A DNA stretch of 64,000 nt from Prorocentrum cordatum (GCA_963575745.1 CAUYUJ010000370.1:292001-356000), one strand, 5' to 3'. Positions 32,230-43,316 are shown, numbered from the stretch's first letter. Program-made: numbers and translations. Notes: a model not told the origin generated them from the sequence alone.

Positions 32230-32860
32230 GGCCGTGAAGGCAGGGCATGGGGCAGTGGTGGGGTGAGAGGAAAATCGCTCAGAGCGGCCCGTGCAAGAGA
32301 GAAGTGCACTCCAGATTCCGTAATAAAAGGGAGGGGGTCCAGACCCTCCAAGACAAGCCATTTCAGACCTTCCCCGTGGGAGAACCCTCCAAAACATCGT
32401 CCCCAGACCCCCCAGGCCCTCCAAGATAGCCTGGAAGAGACCCCCCCCGAAATGAGACCCCCCTCCCTTTATTACGAAATCTGGGGTATTCAGCTGGGCT
32501 TCGTTCCCTGGCTCCACCTTTGGGTAGCCCCCCTCTATGAAGCCCCGAGCATCGGCGGCGCGCCGAGGGGGGTACAGTCAGCCCGTATGATAAGGACGCG
32601 CGGTGAGGATGCAAGGGCCTTGGAATGCCGTGTCGACACTTTGCGAGCGGGCGCGGCCAGCGAAAGTGACCAAGGATGGGCCGAAGGGGGAGATGCAAGG
32701 GTAAACTTGGAAAATTGCTCATCCTCACTGTGCGGGTTGACTGTAGGGAGGAACGGGGAAGGCTCCATGGAATGAGGCCGCCTCTTTGAAGGATCCGGCC
32801 CTACATCTGTAGACAAGGTCCGCGCTTTCTAAGAAACAGGGGTGCTTCTAAGAAGCCTTC
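32230..32860. other. unique-looking gene-free stretch
   Basis: No recognisable protein, RNA or repeat family member. The phrase CTCCAAGACAAGCCATTTCA sits in a pyrimidine-rich context. Confidence 0.4.
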
Positions 32861-32889
32861 CCCCCTCCCCTTACCACCCTCTGCGCCAG

Positions 32890-33248
32890 AGGCAGGAGGA
32901 GGCAGGAGGCATGAGGCATGGGGTATGGCCGGTGGCAGGAGGAGGCAGGAGGATGCAGGAGGATGCAGGAGGAGGCATGAGGCATGAGGCATGGGGCATG
33001 GGGCATGGGGCATGGGGCATGGGGCATGGGGCATGGGGCATGAGGAGGAGGAGTAGGCAGGAGGAGGAGGCAGGAGGAGGAGGAGGAGGAGGAGGCAGGA
33101 GGAGGAGGAGGAGGAGGAGGAGGAGGAGGAAGCGGAGGAGGAGGAGACAGGAGGCAGGAGGCAGGAGGAGGAGGAGGCAGGAGGCAGGAGGAAGCAGGAG
33201 GAGGCAAGAGGAGGCAGGAGGAGGAGGAGGCAGGAGGAGGAGGCAGCC
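32890..33248. repeat. (GGA/GGCA)n and (GGGGCAT)n arrays
   Basis: GGAGGCA repeats frame about seven copies of the 7-bp word GGGGCAT near 32995-33040. All frames are low-complexity. Confidence 0.95.
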
Positions 33249-33508
33249 GGCCGAGACCATGCTTCCACGGCGCGAGGAGGTCAGGACATCGCGGCGGTGA
33301 CGACGACGCGGAGGTCAGAATATCTTGGCTAGGGGGCAAACAAACCTACCTCGCTTTTGACCACCCTCGCTTCCAAGAGATACCAAGCGATGCCAAACTA
33401 CGGCCTGTACTGGTCAGGCCGCTTGACGAGGAGGCGCGTGGTACGACTTGGTTTTGCCTGGAAGCGAAAGCGGGGTAGGTAATTCACGCTCTGATTGGCC
33501 CCCTCCCC

Positions 33509-33720
33509 TTTGGACGTCCGACATGGGTACGAAAAAATAGGCACAATGCCCAACAACTAATGCTGTCCCAAACCAGCAGCGGCCGCTGTTGGGCAGGCGG
33601 CCTTCTGTCTCAGATGTGCACAGGCCGCGGGGACGCCGACAGCGAGTCCTGTTCGAAATGAGCAAGAGCTGCTGTTGGGCATTGTACCCATGCTTTCCGT
33701 ACCCATTTCGGGCGTCCAGA
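33509..33720 (-). mobile_element. MITE family 1, copy 2 (212 bp, 5-bp TSD, inverted)
   Basis: Same terminal repeats (TTTGGACGTCCGACATGGGT at the left; TCTGGACGCCCGAAATGGGT reading in from the right). The flanks are a perfect TCCCC duplication (33504-33508 and 33721-33725). The reverse complement of the interior aligns with copy 1 at about 80-85 percent, so the two copies have opposite orientations and are separate insertions. Confidence 0.85.
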
Positions 33721-34312
33721 TCCCCAAGGGCAGCATGTCGTCCCGGATTCATGCTTGATGTTCCAGGGTCCTCCGCAGACGGCCCCAGGAGGGCCGAAGT
33801 CGATGGAAGGCGTCGGGATTCAGAAAACAGCCCTTCGGAGTCACGAGAACGGCGGCAGCGGCGACGACAACTCCAGCGCAGCCAGGCAGCCTCCTTACCC
33901 GCAGGGAAAGAGGAGGGAGGAGGAGGGAGGGAGCTGGGAGGCAGGGGGAGAGGAGGAGGGACGACCAGACCTCCTGTGACTCTATACGAGGTGTCTCGAC
34001 TGCAGCGATCGCGTGCGCCGAAGACGAGCGAGGGGGGGTGCGCGCAGCATAGCCCGAGGCATGTGCGCGGACGAGGGGGGTCAAGGAACATGTTGAAAGA
34101 AGAAAAGGGGGCCATGGAATCTGGGAGACTTCAGGACCTCGGCCATGAGATCCGCGCCCCCCTTACAATGCTCACTCCCCCCCAGTCTTGATGGTCTTCG
34201 GCTCAGAGCTCGGGCATACGGCGGCCGTTCGGGACGGTCCAGGCACCCACGGAAATCTCTCGACGAGGATGCGAGAAGATCTCCAATGATACGGGAGAAA
34301 CAAAAACAATCA

Positions 34313-34535
34313 AGGCTGTAGGGCTAGGGGGCTATAGGGCTATTGAGCTATAGGGCTATAGAGCTATAGGGCTATAGAATTGTAGGGCTATGGGGCTATA
34401 TAGGGCCCCCCCGGGCACGCCCTGGCACCCGGGCACCTGGGCACCCGAGCACCCAGGCATCCGGGCACCCCCAAGCACGCCCGGGCACCCGGGCACCCAG
34501 GCACCCGGGCACCCCCGGGCACCTGGGCGTGCGGC
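34313..34535. repeat. two adjacent minisatellites: (GGGCTATA)n and (GGGCACCC)n
   Basis: 34313-34399 is built of GGGCTATAGGGCTATAGAG words. 34407-34532 is built of GGGCACCCGGGCACCCAGGC words, whose GGGCACCCGGGCACCC core is partly self-complementary. Confidence 0.9.
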
Positions 34536-34712
34536 GAAAATCGGCGACAAACCTAACCTAACCATATGAATCCGCTAGGACCCCTACAGAGACAAGCTCT
34601 GATATCGGGAATAGCCAACGAAAGCTTCCTCTCCCTTCTCCTCTGGCGACGAAAACGCCCCCCTTCGACAAGAGGCCTGCCAGATGGGGTCCGAATAGAT
34701 GAGGTCGGACCC

Positions 34713-34742
34713 GATGCATCGCCGATGAATCGGCGATGCATC
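34713..34742. repeat. 30-bp palindrome, 14-bp arms
   Basis: GATGCATCGCCGAT, then GA, then ATCGGCGATGCATC: perfect 14-bp arms. Related GATGCATCGG/CGGTGATGT words continue to 34770. Confidence 0.85.
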
Positions 34743-35244
34743 GGTGATGTCAGCGATGGATCGGTGACGTCGGCGTGGATTCCACATCGACCCGTATCGC
34801 CGATGCAGCGCGACCCTCCGACCCCATCGACTCGAACCCCTCTGGGAGGCCTGTGGTCGACGCCCCCGACGACGAGGCCGACTGGCGCCCATCTGGGAGG
34901 CCTGGTGCGTCCTCCCCCCTCTCCCCCTTCGTGTCAGCAGGCTGCTCCGTCTTTTTGAGCAGTGGTGTGGGCGCAGGCACAACCCTGGCCCTGGACCCAG
35001 GCAACTGGCAGAGGCCCCCAAGGTCGCTACGAGCTCGCCGTGGTGTCACGGCAAGAGCACCGGAATAAATTCGCCGGCCCAACGGGCCAGGGCGTGCTAA
35101 GATCTCCGGTACCTGGTTAACAGTATTTCTAGTTCGCGCGCGCGGGGCGGCCCCCGGGGGTCCCCGGACGAAAAGTACCCCGGCAAAGTCCCGGCAAGTC
35201 CCCGGCAAGGTCGGGCCAGAGATGCCGGAGCCCTGTTACAGGGC

Positions 35245-35815
35245 CCCAGGACGGGCCAAGAGGTCCCCAAGAAGCCTCCAAGACGGTCCAAGAGGGCCCC
35301 GAGACGGCCAAAGATCGCCCGAAGACGCCCAACAGGGCCCCAAGACAGCCCAAGAGGCCTCCAAGACGCCCCAAGGGCCTTCCAAGAGGCCTCCGAAGAG
35401 GGCCCCAAGAGGCCAAAATCGTTGATTTTCATTGTATTTTTCTATGTTTTTTGCGTTCTGGCTTTTTCGGCTTCCGGACGCTCCAAGACGGCCCAAGAGG
35501 CTCCCAAGACCGCTCCAAGACGGCCCACGAGGCTCCCAAGACGGCCCCGGAACGGCCCAGGAGGGCCCCCAAGACGGCCCAAGTGCCGCCCAAGACGGAC
35601 CAAGAGGCCCCAAGACGGGCCCAATAGGGGCTCAAGAGGGGAACCGAGAACTGAAAAATCGAGCCCTCCGCCCCAGAAGGCGCCCAGGAGGCCCCAAAAA
35701 GGCCCCAAAAGGCCCCCAAGAGGCCCCCAAGACGCCCCAAGAGGCGCCCAAGAGGCCCAAAAGAGGCCCCAAGAGGCCCCAAAACGGCCCCCAAGAGGCC
35801 CCAAAACTCGTCTAG
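35245..35815 (-). repeat. super-repeat tract J, inverted orientation
   Basis: The words appear as reverse complements (CCCCAAGAGGCCCC, CCCAAGACGGCCC), with a reversed hinge at about 35415-35480 (GGCCAAAATCGTTGATTTTC). All earlier tracts read in the plus orientation. Confidence 0.9.
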
Positions 35816-35859
35816 CCCACAACGGTGCGACAATATGGGCCGGCGGAATGAGCGAAGCG

Positions 35860-35959
35860 NNNNNNNNNNNNNNNNNNNNNNNNNNNNNNNNNNNNNNNNN
35901 NNNNNNNNNNNNNNNNNNNNNNNNNNNNNNNNNNNNNNNNNNNNNNNNNNNNNNNNNNN
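35860..35959. other. assembly gap (100 N)
   Basis: Exactly 100 N between the inverted super-repeat and a (CAC)n array, so the orientation and distance of the two sides are not certain. Confidence 0.99.
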
Positions 35960-36059
35960 ACCACCACCACCACCACCACCACCACCACCACCACCACCAC
36001 CACCACCACCACCACCACCACCACCACCACCAACCACCACCACCACCAGCACCACCACC

Positions 36060-36090
<31 letters not shown>

Positions 36091-36470
36091 CCACCACCAC
36101 CACCACCACCACCACCTCCACCCCCACCACCACCACCACCACCACCACCACCACCACCACCACCACCACCACCACCACCACCACCACCACCACCACCACC
36201 ACCACCACCACCACCACCACTACCATCACCAGTACCATCCATCACAATCATGATCACCACAGCCATCTTCATCACCATCAGCAGCATCATCAGCATCATC
36301 ATCAACATGATCATCATGACAATTATCATCATCATCATCACCACCACCATCACCACCATCATCATCAGCATCATCCTCATAATAATCATCATAACCATCA
36401 TCACAATCACCATCACTAACACTATCATCGGCATCATCATCCTCATCATCGTCACACGCAAAACGTGACG
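35960..36470. repeat. (CAC)n then (CAT)n trinucleotide arrays
   Basis: About 265 bp of CAC followed by about 240 bp of CAT/CAC. Long H, T, P, G or V frames are microsatellite-encoded. Confidence 0.97.
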
Positions 36471-36777
36471 AATGTTCGATACTCCGAGGAGAGGAAGGTA
36501 CGCTGGCGAGGCTTGAATAATGAGGACGAGAAGGGGGAGGGCTGTCCTCTCCTCCCCCTCCTGACGTCAATCCTCTGACTCCTCCTCATTCAGCCCTCCT
36601 CATTTTATAATTATCCCCCTCGTTACTCCCCCTTGTGCCCTCCGTGATCCTCCCTCCCTCCTCCCGCCTCCCGCCCTCCTTCCTCTCCTTCCCCTCGCTG
36701 GGTTGGATGGGGGGAAAGGGCCACTTGCTCCCCAGCAGGGCGGGGGAGAACAAGTGAAACGGATAGTAGGACAGGGC

Positions 36778-36797
36778 TGATGATGATGATGATGATA

Positions 36798-36837
<40 letters not shown>

Positions 36838-36859
36838 GGATGATGCTGATGCTGATGCT

Positions 36860-36935
<76 letters not shown>

Positions 36936-37060
36936 GCGGTGGTGGTGATGGTGGTGGTGGTGATGAGGATAATGAGGAGGAGGATGATGAAGGAGTGGGA
37001 GGAGGAGGAGAAGGAGAATGAGGAGGAGGAGGAAGACGACCGAGATAAGGAGGAGGCGCA
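36778..37060. repeat. (GAT)n then (GGA)n arrays
   Basis: GAT repeats with GCT interruptions to about 36935, then GGT and GGA repeats. Confidence 0.95.
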
Positions 37061-37559
37061 AGCTCGCGCGGGAGAGCTCCGGGCAGCGGCAACACCCCGG
37101 GCCCCGTCCTTGCGGTGCAGTGTCCTGATGCCCGGGTGCGCGTCCTGTGCCGCGAGGGGGCGGTGGCACTGTCTTGGCCGCCGCAAGCGCGCTGCCAAGA
37201 GCTTGTCTCGAGGAGGCGGCCCGCAAGCATCGATTGACATGACCGTGCCGATCGTTCGTTCTTCCAGCGGCCGAGTGGCGTCAGCACAGCGAGAGCTAGA
37301 TTGAGCTGCGAAGGGGGCCTCTACAGACTGGGCCCACGAGCCAGGAAGGACGACGCAGCACAATTCGCACACCAATACTTGAGTCCCTCACACATCGACG
37401 AACAACTCCTCGACCACACACATACCCACCCCCGCTGAGAAACGACAGGATACTGCTTGAATCAGATCAAACCACCCGGCTGGAATGACGAGCGAAACAA
37501 CATGTTACCCCATACCACTCAAATAGCGAACAACCTCAGGAACACTCCGTGGATACTGC

Positions 37560-37910
37560 GGTACGAGTGCGGGGCCCCAGGGGCCCGCCTGGGCGCCCTC
37601 CTGCGGCCTCCAAGATCGCCGCAGCACAGCCCGAACATTTCTCCGAGATTCAACAAGCCCCACGAGGGCCCCAAGAGGGAGAACGCGAAGGTGCCTTCGA
37701 ACCCTGCATCCCACGGCGGCCCCACGATTCGCCGCGGAGGCACTTGGAACGCCTCCGAAAGGCCTCGAAAAGCCTCCAGCGAACCTCCAAGAGGCCGCCA
37801 AGACGCCCCACCAGACCCCCCCAACTCCGCGAGAGGTCCCAGGAAACCGCCCCCCCAAAAACGCCCAAAGCTCCTCCAACATACCTCAATGAACGCCCAT
37901 GAGGCCTCTC
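37560..37910 (-). repeat. diverged super-repeat tract K, inverted
   Basis: CCAAGATCGCC, CCCAAGAGGGAGAACGCGAA and CCAAGAGGCCGCCAAGACGC words show the same family in reverse orientation, with more decay than tract J. Confidence 0.6.
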
Positions 37911-38166
37911 GAGGAAGAGTCTCCTAAAACCGAGCGTCGATTGATAAAATTTGGAAGAACAATTCACGAAAGATGAACAACAACGACGACGACAACAAGA
38001 ATCAATGGCGAACTCTCTCGGAGAACACGGCCACCCCTTCCCTTTCGGATCATCTCTGGGCGGATCTGGCACTTCTTCGGCAGAGGAGGCAGACCAACAG
38101 AGGTCGGGAGAGGTCGGGGGCGTAGGAGGCTCAGACCTCGGGGACCTTCTGACCCGGGTCAATCAA

Positions 38167-38305
38167 AGGATTGCAAAAAAAACCGAAGGATTGCAAAACC
38201 GAAGGATTGCAAAAAACGAAGGTTTTTGTTTGCAATCCTTCGGTTTTTTTGCAATCCTTCGAAAAAGGGTTTTCTTGCAATCATTAGTTTTTTGCAATCC
38301 TTCGA
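38167..38305. repeat. AAGGATTGCAAAA inverted array, locus 1
   Basis: Three direct copies of AAGGATTGCAAAA are followed by three or four copies of the reverse complement TTTTGCAATCCTTCG, forming a ~140-bp hairpin. The flanks are GACCCGGGTC words. A similar array lies at 55674-55808. Confidence 0.85.
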
Positions 38306-38407
38306 CCCAGGTCAGCAGGAAACCCCAAACCTACAAAACAACTGCAATGCAGGCCTTCGCAAACCCGGGTCAGCCAATACGCGCGGCCGCCTCGCGGCCA
38401 CGAGCGG

Positions 38408-38428
38408 CTCGCTGACCCGGGTCAGCCA
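38408..38428. repeat. GCTGACCCGGGTCAGC palindrome
   Basis: A perfect 16-bp palindrome. Half-sites (GACCCGGGTCA, ACCCGGGTCAGCC, GACCCAGGTCAG) occur near 38150, 38307 and 38366, on both sides of the hairpin array. Confidence 0.8.
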
Positions 38429-38889
38429 GAGGGGGTCTTCGCAGGATCCTGCAGGATCCGGTGCCCTGGCTGACCCCCGTCTGCATTGACCCCCGTCTCG
38501 AAGCTCCCGAAGACCTAGTGGAGCCAGTCCGCCGGCGACGGCGGCTCTCTGGCGCGCAGGTGAGCGAACGACGACGGATGACGGAAGGAACGCATCCAGA
38601 CTGGACGACTTCGAGGAATGACGAGCGGCGCGCCCCCAGGTCAAGCGGTGGTCGAGACAAATGCTGGACCTGGACGACTTGCCCACTGCAGCCGCGCGGC
38701 GGACGAGCGGCGGGAGAACCTTGCGTGACTGACTTGCCTGCAGCCGACTAAATCCCCCTCACAATGAGCTGCACACTGGCCGAAGACCAGACGGCGTGGC
38801 GAGTGCGTGGCTGCGCTAGGCGAGCGCGTGCAAGAACACAAGCACCTGATCGGGCGGGCTGGCGAACCGCGTGTGCAGCGTGCAAGCTC

Positions 38890-39400
38890 GTCATCGTCAT
38901 CGTCATCGGTATCGTCATCATCTGCGCCATCATCATCAGCAGCATCATGACCATCACCACCATCAGCATCATCACCATCAACCTTAAATCAACATCACCA
39001 CCAACATCACCACAACCATCATCCGAAGCATCATCATCAGCATCGTCATCATCATCATGACCAGAAAATCATCACCATCAACATCGTCATCATCGTCGTC
39101 GTCATCATCATCACCACCATCAACATTATCACCATCATCACCACCATCATCCTCGTCCGCATCCTCATCATCCTCATCGTTATCGTTATCGTCATCCTCC
39201 TTATCGCCACCGACGTCGTCGTCATCATCGTCATCATCATCATCCTGAGTATCATCCTCATCATCGCCGCCACCACCATCATCATCATTGTCACATCATC
39301 AGCATCACCATCAACATCATAATAATAATCATCATCAATATCAACATAATCATCATCATCGCCATTATCCCCAACATCACCACCACGTCGCTCCCAAGCC
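38890..39400. repeat. (CAT)n trinucleotide array
   Basis: CAT/ATC repeats with ACC and CGT interruptions over 500 bp. Confidence 0.95.
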
Positions 39401-39905
39401 TGGAGGCACGATGTGTCACACGAGACGACCTCCCGTGCTCCCTCGAACAGCCGCCACCCAGAATGCTGGGCTGGCACGGTGGCGCGACTTGCTGCAGGTA
39501 GCTGGATAACACAAGCCTAAACCGATTTCCAAGTTCTGTGACTCCGCCCTAGTTCGACCTCATTCCCAAACCTCCAATCCAGCTTTTGTCCCAGCTTGCC
39601 GCACACTATGTTTCATAGTTCCTGGTGGGAAGGGGGGAGGAAAACGAAGAGGCGAGGGGGACGATCAGCAAAAGGAAGAAGCAATGCGGAGGACGGGACG
39701 ATGGCAAGGCAAGGCATACATGAGCATGTACGAAGCAAAAGGGGGCAGAGACGAGCATGAAGAGCATGATAACATTGACGATGATCGGGCCCGGCGGCGA
39801 GCCGTGATCTGAACACCCCAACCTCCCTTGCGCGTGCACCATGACTGGTCTCGACATGCCAGCCCCCTGGCTGAAACGTGCAAGATCGGAGCTCAACATC
39901 TGTGA

Positions 39906-40056
39906 AGGGGAACTGGGACACACAAAGAAATACACACGAATAAAAATACCCCCCATATGTTCGCATGTTTTATGTTTGTTTTGTCTTCCCCCCGCTTCCT
40001 GTTTTTGTGTCTGTGTGTTTTTGTGTCCCCATTTTTGTGTCTGTGTGTTTTTCCTC
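39906..40056. repeat. GGGACACACAAA repeat family, copy 1
   Basis: CTGGGACACACAAAGAAATA at the left and TTTTTGTGTCTGTGTGTTTT at the right are imperfect inverted ends around a T-rich interior. Related copies lie at about 41612-41780 and 43162-43316. Confidence 0.65.
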
Positions 40057-40170
40057 TCCTGAATCTGGTCAAACGCATCCGACTACCACTTCGGGACCCC
40101 GGGGCCTCCTGCCCCCGAGTAATCCTCTATCTCCAGCCCTCCTCTGCTCCTCCCGATGCTCTTCTGCTTC

Positions 40171-40325
40171 CGCTCCACCTCCTGCTCCTCCTCCTCCTCC
40201 TCCTCCTCCTCCTCCTCCTCCTCCCCCTCTTGCTCCTCCTCCTCCTCCTCCTCCTCCTCCTCCTCCTCCTCCTCCTCCCCCTCTTGCTCCTCCTCCTCCT
40301 CCTCCTCCTCCTCCTCCTCCTATTC
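40171..40325. repeat. (CTC)n trinucleotide array
   Basis: CTC repeats with two CTCTTGCTC interruptions, itself a duplicated ~60-bp pattern. Confidence 0.95.
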
Positions 40326-41038
40326 ATCCTCCGCCCTCCCTCTCCATCGTTCGGCATGAGCCGTCCTCACGAGGCAATCGACCGCCGAGGCACGGAGCAC
40401 TGGAAGCATTGCCCTGAGCGTGCCACGACTCGTCATGTCTGCCATCGCAGTCTGCCACCGAACTGATGACTCGCGCCCCAACCACAGACTTGCTGCACGA
40501 AACCGCTCGCTGCATTGATCCCCACCTCTGACATCCCCCGCGGACATGCAAATTGGCGCTCCGATTCCGCTTCTTGCAGCTGGGTCTCGCGCGCGGGCGC
40601 GCGAAGAAGACAGCAAACACGATTGGCTCCCGCATGCGGCCTGTTCGCTCATGCAACGGGAAGATGCCCGCACGACGGGTCATCGCGCTGCTTGGTTTAG
40701 ACTGTGCGACGGCGCCAGTCGGTGCCACCTCCACAATGTTACTCCGACGCGCCCAGAATGTCTTCCGTGCGAGAGAACATATGGTGTGCAACTGTCGTAC
40801 ATATCGGGCAAGCTTGAACATTGCATGCACGTCACCACCACTTCAGTGTGAGCCAACGGCCTCGCTGACACGCGTGCAGGACATACGTGTGAGCTCATCA
40901 GTAGTAAACTTGTCAGGGACGCGCATGGACGCCTCTCAGCTTCACCCTGGTCTACACTGAGTGCTGGTCGTCGCCGCCACTCACTGCCCTGGGTCTCTGC
41001 GCCTGTTGGCAGTCGCAGCGAGACAGTGAAACAACACG

Positions 41039-41327
41039 TGTCCCTCCTCCACTCCCTGCCAGCACCCTCACTTCCCTCTCCCCTGCCGTTCCGCGTCTTC
41101 CCCATCTGACTACCTACCAGACCACCCCAACCCAACCCGAAGACCCGAATTTCGGGTTGGGGGGGGTAAGGGTTCCACATGTGTTTTTTCTATGTTTCCC
41201 GACCCCCCCCCACTGGAAATCGAGGGTAAATCTGAGCCTTCGGGTTGGGTTGGGGTGTCCCTCCTCCACTCCCTGCCAGCACCCTCACCTTCCCTTTCCC
41301 CTGCCGTCCCGCGCCTTCCCCACCTGC
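41039..41327. repeat. ~70-bp direct repeats flanking an inverted-repeat element
   Basis: TGTCCCTCCTCCACTCCCTG occurs at 41039 and 41256, and about 70 bp align with some five or six differences. The element at 41124-41256 lies between the two copies and touches the second. Confidence 0.8.
41124..41256. mobile_element. 133-bp element with perfect 19-bp TIRs
   Basis: ACCCCAACCCAACCCGAAG (41124-41142) and its exact reverse complement (41238-41256) bound a non-coding interior that includes an ACCCGAA/TTCGGGT palindrome. No short target duplication is visible. The only flanking repeat is the ~70-bp duplication. Confidence 0.7.
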
Positions 41328-41392
41328 GCGAGACGCCCTGGCTGCGCCGGCGCGGGAGCGGCCGGGCATCGGCCACACGCAAGAGTGACCCC

Positions 41393-41523
41393 CTTGCCGT
41401 CGCTCGGACGTCCATTTCCCGTGCATTTTTCGGTTTCGTGCGTGTTTTTTTGTGCTCGATGGTCCAGGATGGTCCCCAAGGGTCCTCGCCGAGAAAAAAG
41501 TACACACGTCCGAGCGATGCCAG
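41393..41523. mobile_element. MITE family 2, copy A
   Basis: The left end CTTGCCGTCGCTCGGACGTC and right end ACACGTCCGAGCGATGCCA are inverted (about 18 bp). The interior is T-rich (TTTTTCGGTTTCGTGCGTGT, then CTCGATGGTCCAGGATGGTC). The flanks agree at four bases (CCCC). Confidence 0.75.
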
Positions 41524-41611
41524 GCCCCAGGCAGGAGACACCTCTTGCGCGCAGCTTGCCAAGGCGTTGCCGCGCCGCGCCACGACTTGGCGGCCTGCGT
41601 GCTTGGGTGTC

Positions 41612-41780
41612 TGAAGAGGCCCCAGGACACAAATAAATACACACACACACATAAAACTATGCCCCACATTTTCCAATATTTTCTGGGTTTTTGTGTTCCC
41701 CCCCACTTCCCATATTTTCCCATATTTTCTGAGGAATCGACGATTCATTCTGTCTGTGTGTTTCTTTCCCTCCTGATGTT
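41612..41780. repeat. GGGACACACAAA repeat family, copy 2
   Basis: AGGACACAAATAAATACACA at the left, TTCCCATATTTTCC in the middle and TTCTGTCTGTGTGTTTCTTT at the right match the other two copies in order. It lies 90 bp after MITE-2 copy A. Confidence 0.7.
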
Positions 41781-42521
41781 TGCCCTACCCCCGCGCCCCC
41801 GAAAGCCGCTCACCAAAGGCCACCCCTGCGAAGGGTCACTCTTCCGTGCGGCCGAGGACAGGCGGCGATCCTGGCCTCGCCGTCTCCGGCGGAGAAGCTC
41901 ACGTCCACATCTCCGAGCTGCGGGCGTTCGGGGTCCAGGAGCGTGCAGGGGCCCGGCGCCAGCCACGAGTGTGGAGCAAGAGAACCACGCCACGGCTGCC
42001 ACTGAGCTTAGGCTCTGGCGTCATGTCGCCGCCGTCATTGCCAAACCCTCCAACAACCGTCACTGTCGCCAGCATTGTTTTTTTGCTCCGCTGTCAACAC
42101 TCGCGCCCAAGCTGCCGTCGTCGCAATCGTCGCCATCGTCACAACGGCTGCATGTGTTGATTACCAAACCCATGCTGATCGAATGTCGTCGTATCGCCGG
42201 CAAGCGGTCAAGGTGACACTGACTCAGACGGCCAACACCAGTCGCACGGCGTATATCCGCAATGCCGTAGGTTTAAATGTGCAAGGAAACATGTCCCTCG
42301 CACGACAACTGCCACCGACTCTGGCCTGCTGAAGACAAGGGCTAGCCTGGTAAGACGTGCCGTATAAATTGGGAAGAATATCCTCAAGTGTGTAAGAGCT
42401 CCCGATGATCAAATTGAATCGAAGATGTAAGCGCTCTTGACGGGGCCCAACGCCCGGAGATCCAGGCACCTCCGGACCTTCATGGGCGTTCTCTGGTCCG
42501 CCCGACTTCCCCAAAGGTCAA

Positions 42522-42615
42522 CTGGCCATCGCTCGGACACACTCCCGTGCATTTTGCCCAATCTGCTCCTAGGTGGCCCCCGCCGAGGAAAAATTCACAC
42601 GTCCGAGCGATGCCA
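42522..42615. mobile_element. MITE family 2, copy C (internally deleted)
   Basis: At 94 bp this is shorter than its relatives (~131 bp). The ends are CTGGCCATCGCTCGGACAC and CACGTCCGAGCGATGCCAA. The flanks carry a perfect GTCAA duplication (left 42517-42521, right 42616-42620). Confidence 0.75.
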
Positions 42616-42734
42616 AGTCAAACGTCATTGAAACACATGGAAACACGCCGCATCTCCCAATGTGGTTGGCCCGCGAGGTGGAAACCCGAACTGGCCTCGG
42701 GAGCGGCACGGTGGCGGGATGGGCCGGAGACCGC

Positions 42735-42952
42735 CTCCTCCTCGTCCGCCCCCTCGTCCTCTTCATCCTCGTCCTCGTCCTCGTCCTCCTCCTCCTCCTC
42801 CTCCTCCTCCTCGGCCTCCTCCTCCGCCTTCTTATCCTCCTCCTCCTCCTCCTCCTCCTCCTTGTCCTCCGCCTCCTCCTCCTCGTCCTCCACCTCCGCG
42901 TCCATCTCCTCCCTCTCCTGCTCCCTCCCCTTTTCCTCTCCTTCGTGCTCCC
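42735..42952. repeat. (CTC)n trinucleotide array
   Basis: CTC/CGT/CTT repeats, with D/E-only frames on the minus strand. Confidence 0.93.
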
Positions 42953-43161
42953 CCGAGAGATTCCACAACGGCGGGGGAGCCGCATCCAAGAGATGGGCTG
43001 GCCCAACGTTTAGCCAGATCGCCTTGCCCCGGCAGGCAGGGGGGCGGCGGTGACTCGCCGCACGCGCCTTAGAGGCCGTCCTGACTTCCCCAGCATCGCT
43101 GGTGCCACCTGGGACCAGGAACACCTTTGGCAACACCGTTTCCCCTCCTTCCTTGAAGGGG

Positions 43162-43316
43162 CCCTGGGACACACAAATAACTACACACAAATAAACATAT
43201 TCCCCATAGTTTCACATATTTTATTTGTTTTTGTCTTCACCACCACTTCCCATATTTTCTTACATTTTCTTAGAAATCGACGATGAATTGTGTCTGTGTG
43301 TTTTTTCCCTCCTCCC
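43162..43316. repeat. GGGACACACAAA repeat family, copy 3
   Basis: CTGGGACACACAAATAACTA, CCACTTCCCATATTTTCTT and GTGTCTGTGTGTTTTTTCCC occur in the same order as in copies 1 and 2. Confidence 0.7.

Noticed and set aside
40324-40830. 168-codon minus-strand frame, non-repetitive upstream part
   Set aside because: Competing frames on both strands are equally open, its 3-prime end falls into the CTC-array border, and no motif is recognised.
41124-41256. CCCAACCCAACCC as an interstitial telomere repeat
   Set aside because: It is only two or three units long and forms exact TIRs, so it is better explained as an element terminus.
42075-42332. 85-codon frame with a hydrophobic start and non-repetitive sequence
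   Set aside because: The frame has only a TTG start, third positions are not GC-biased, and no homology is recognised. It is possible as an exon but not supportable.
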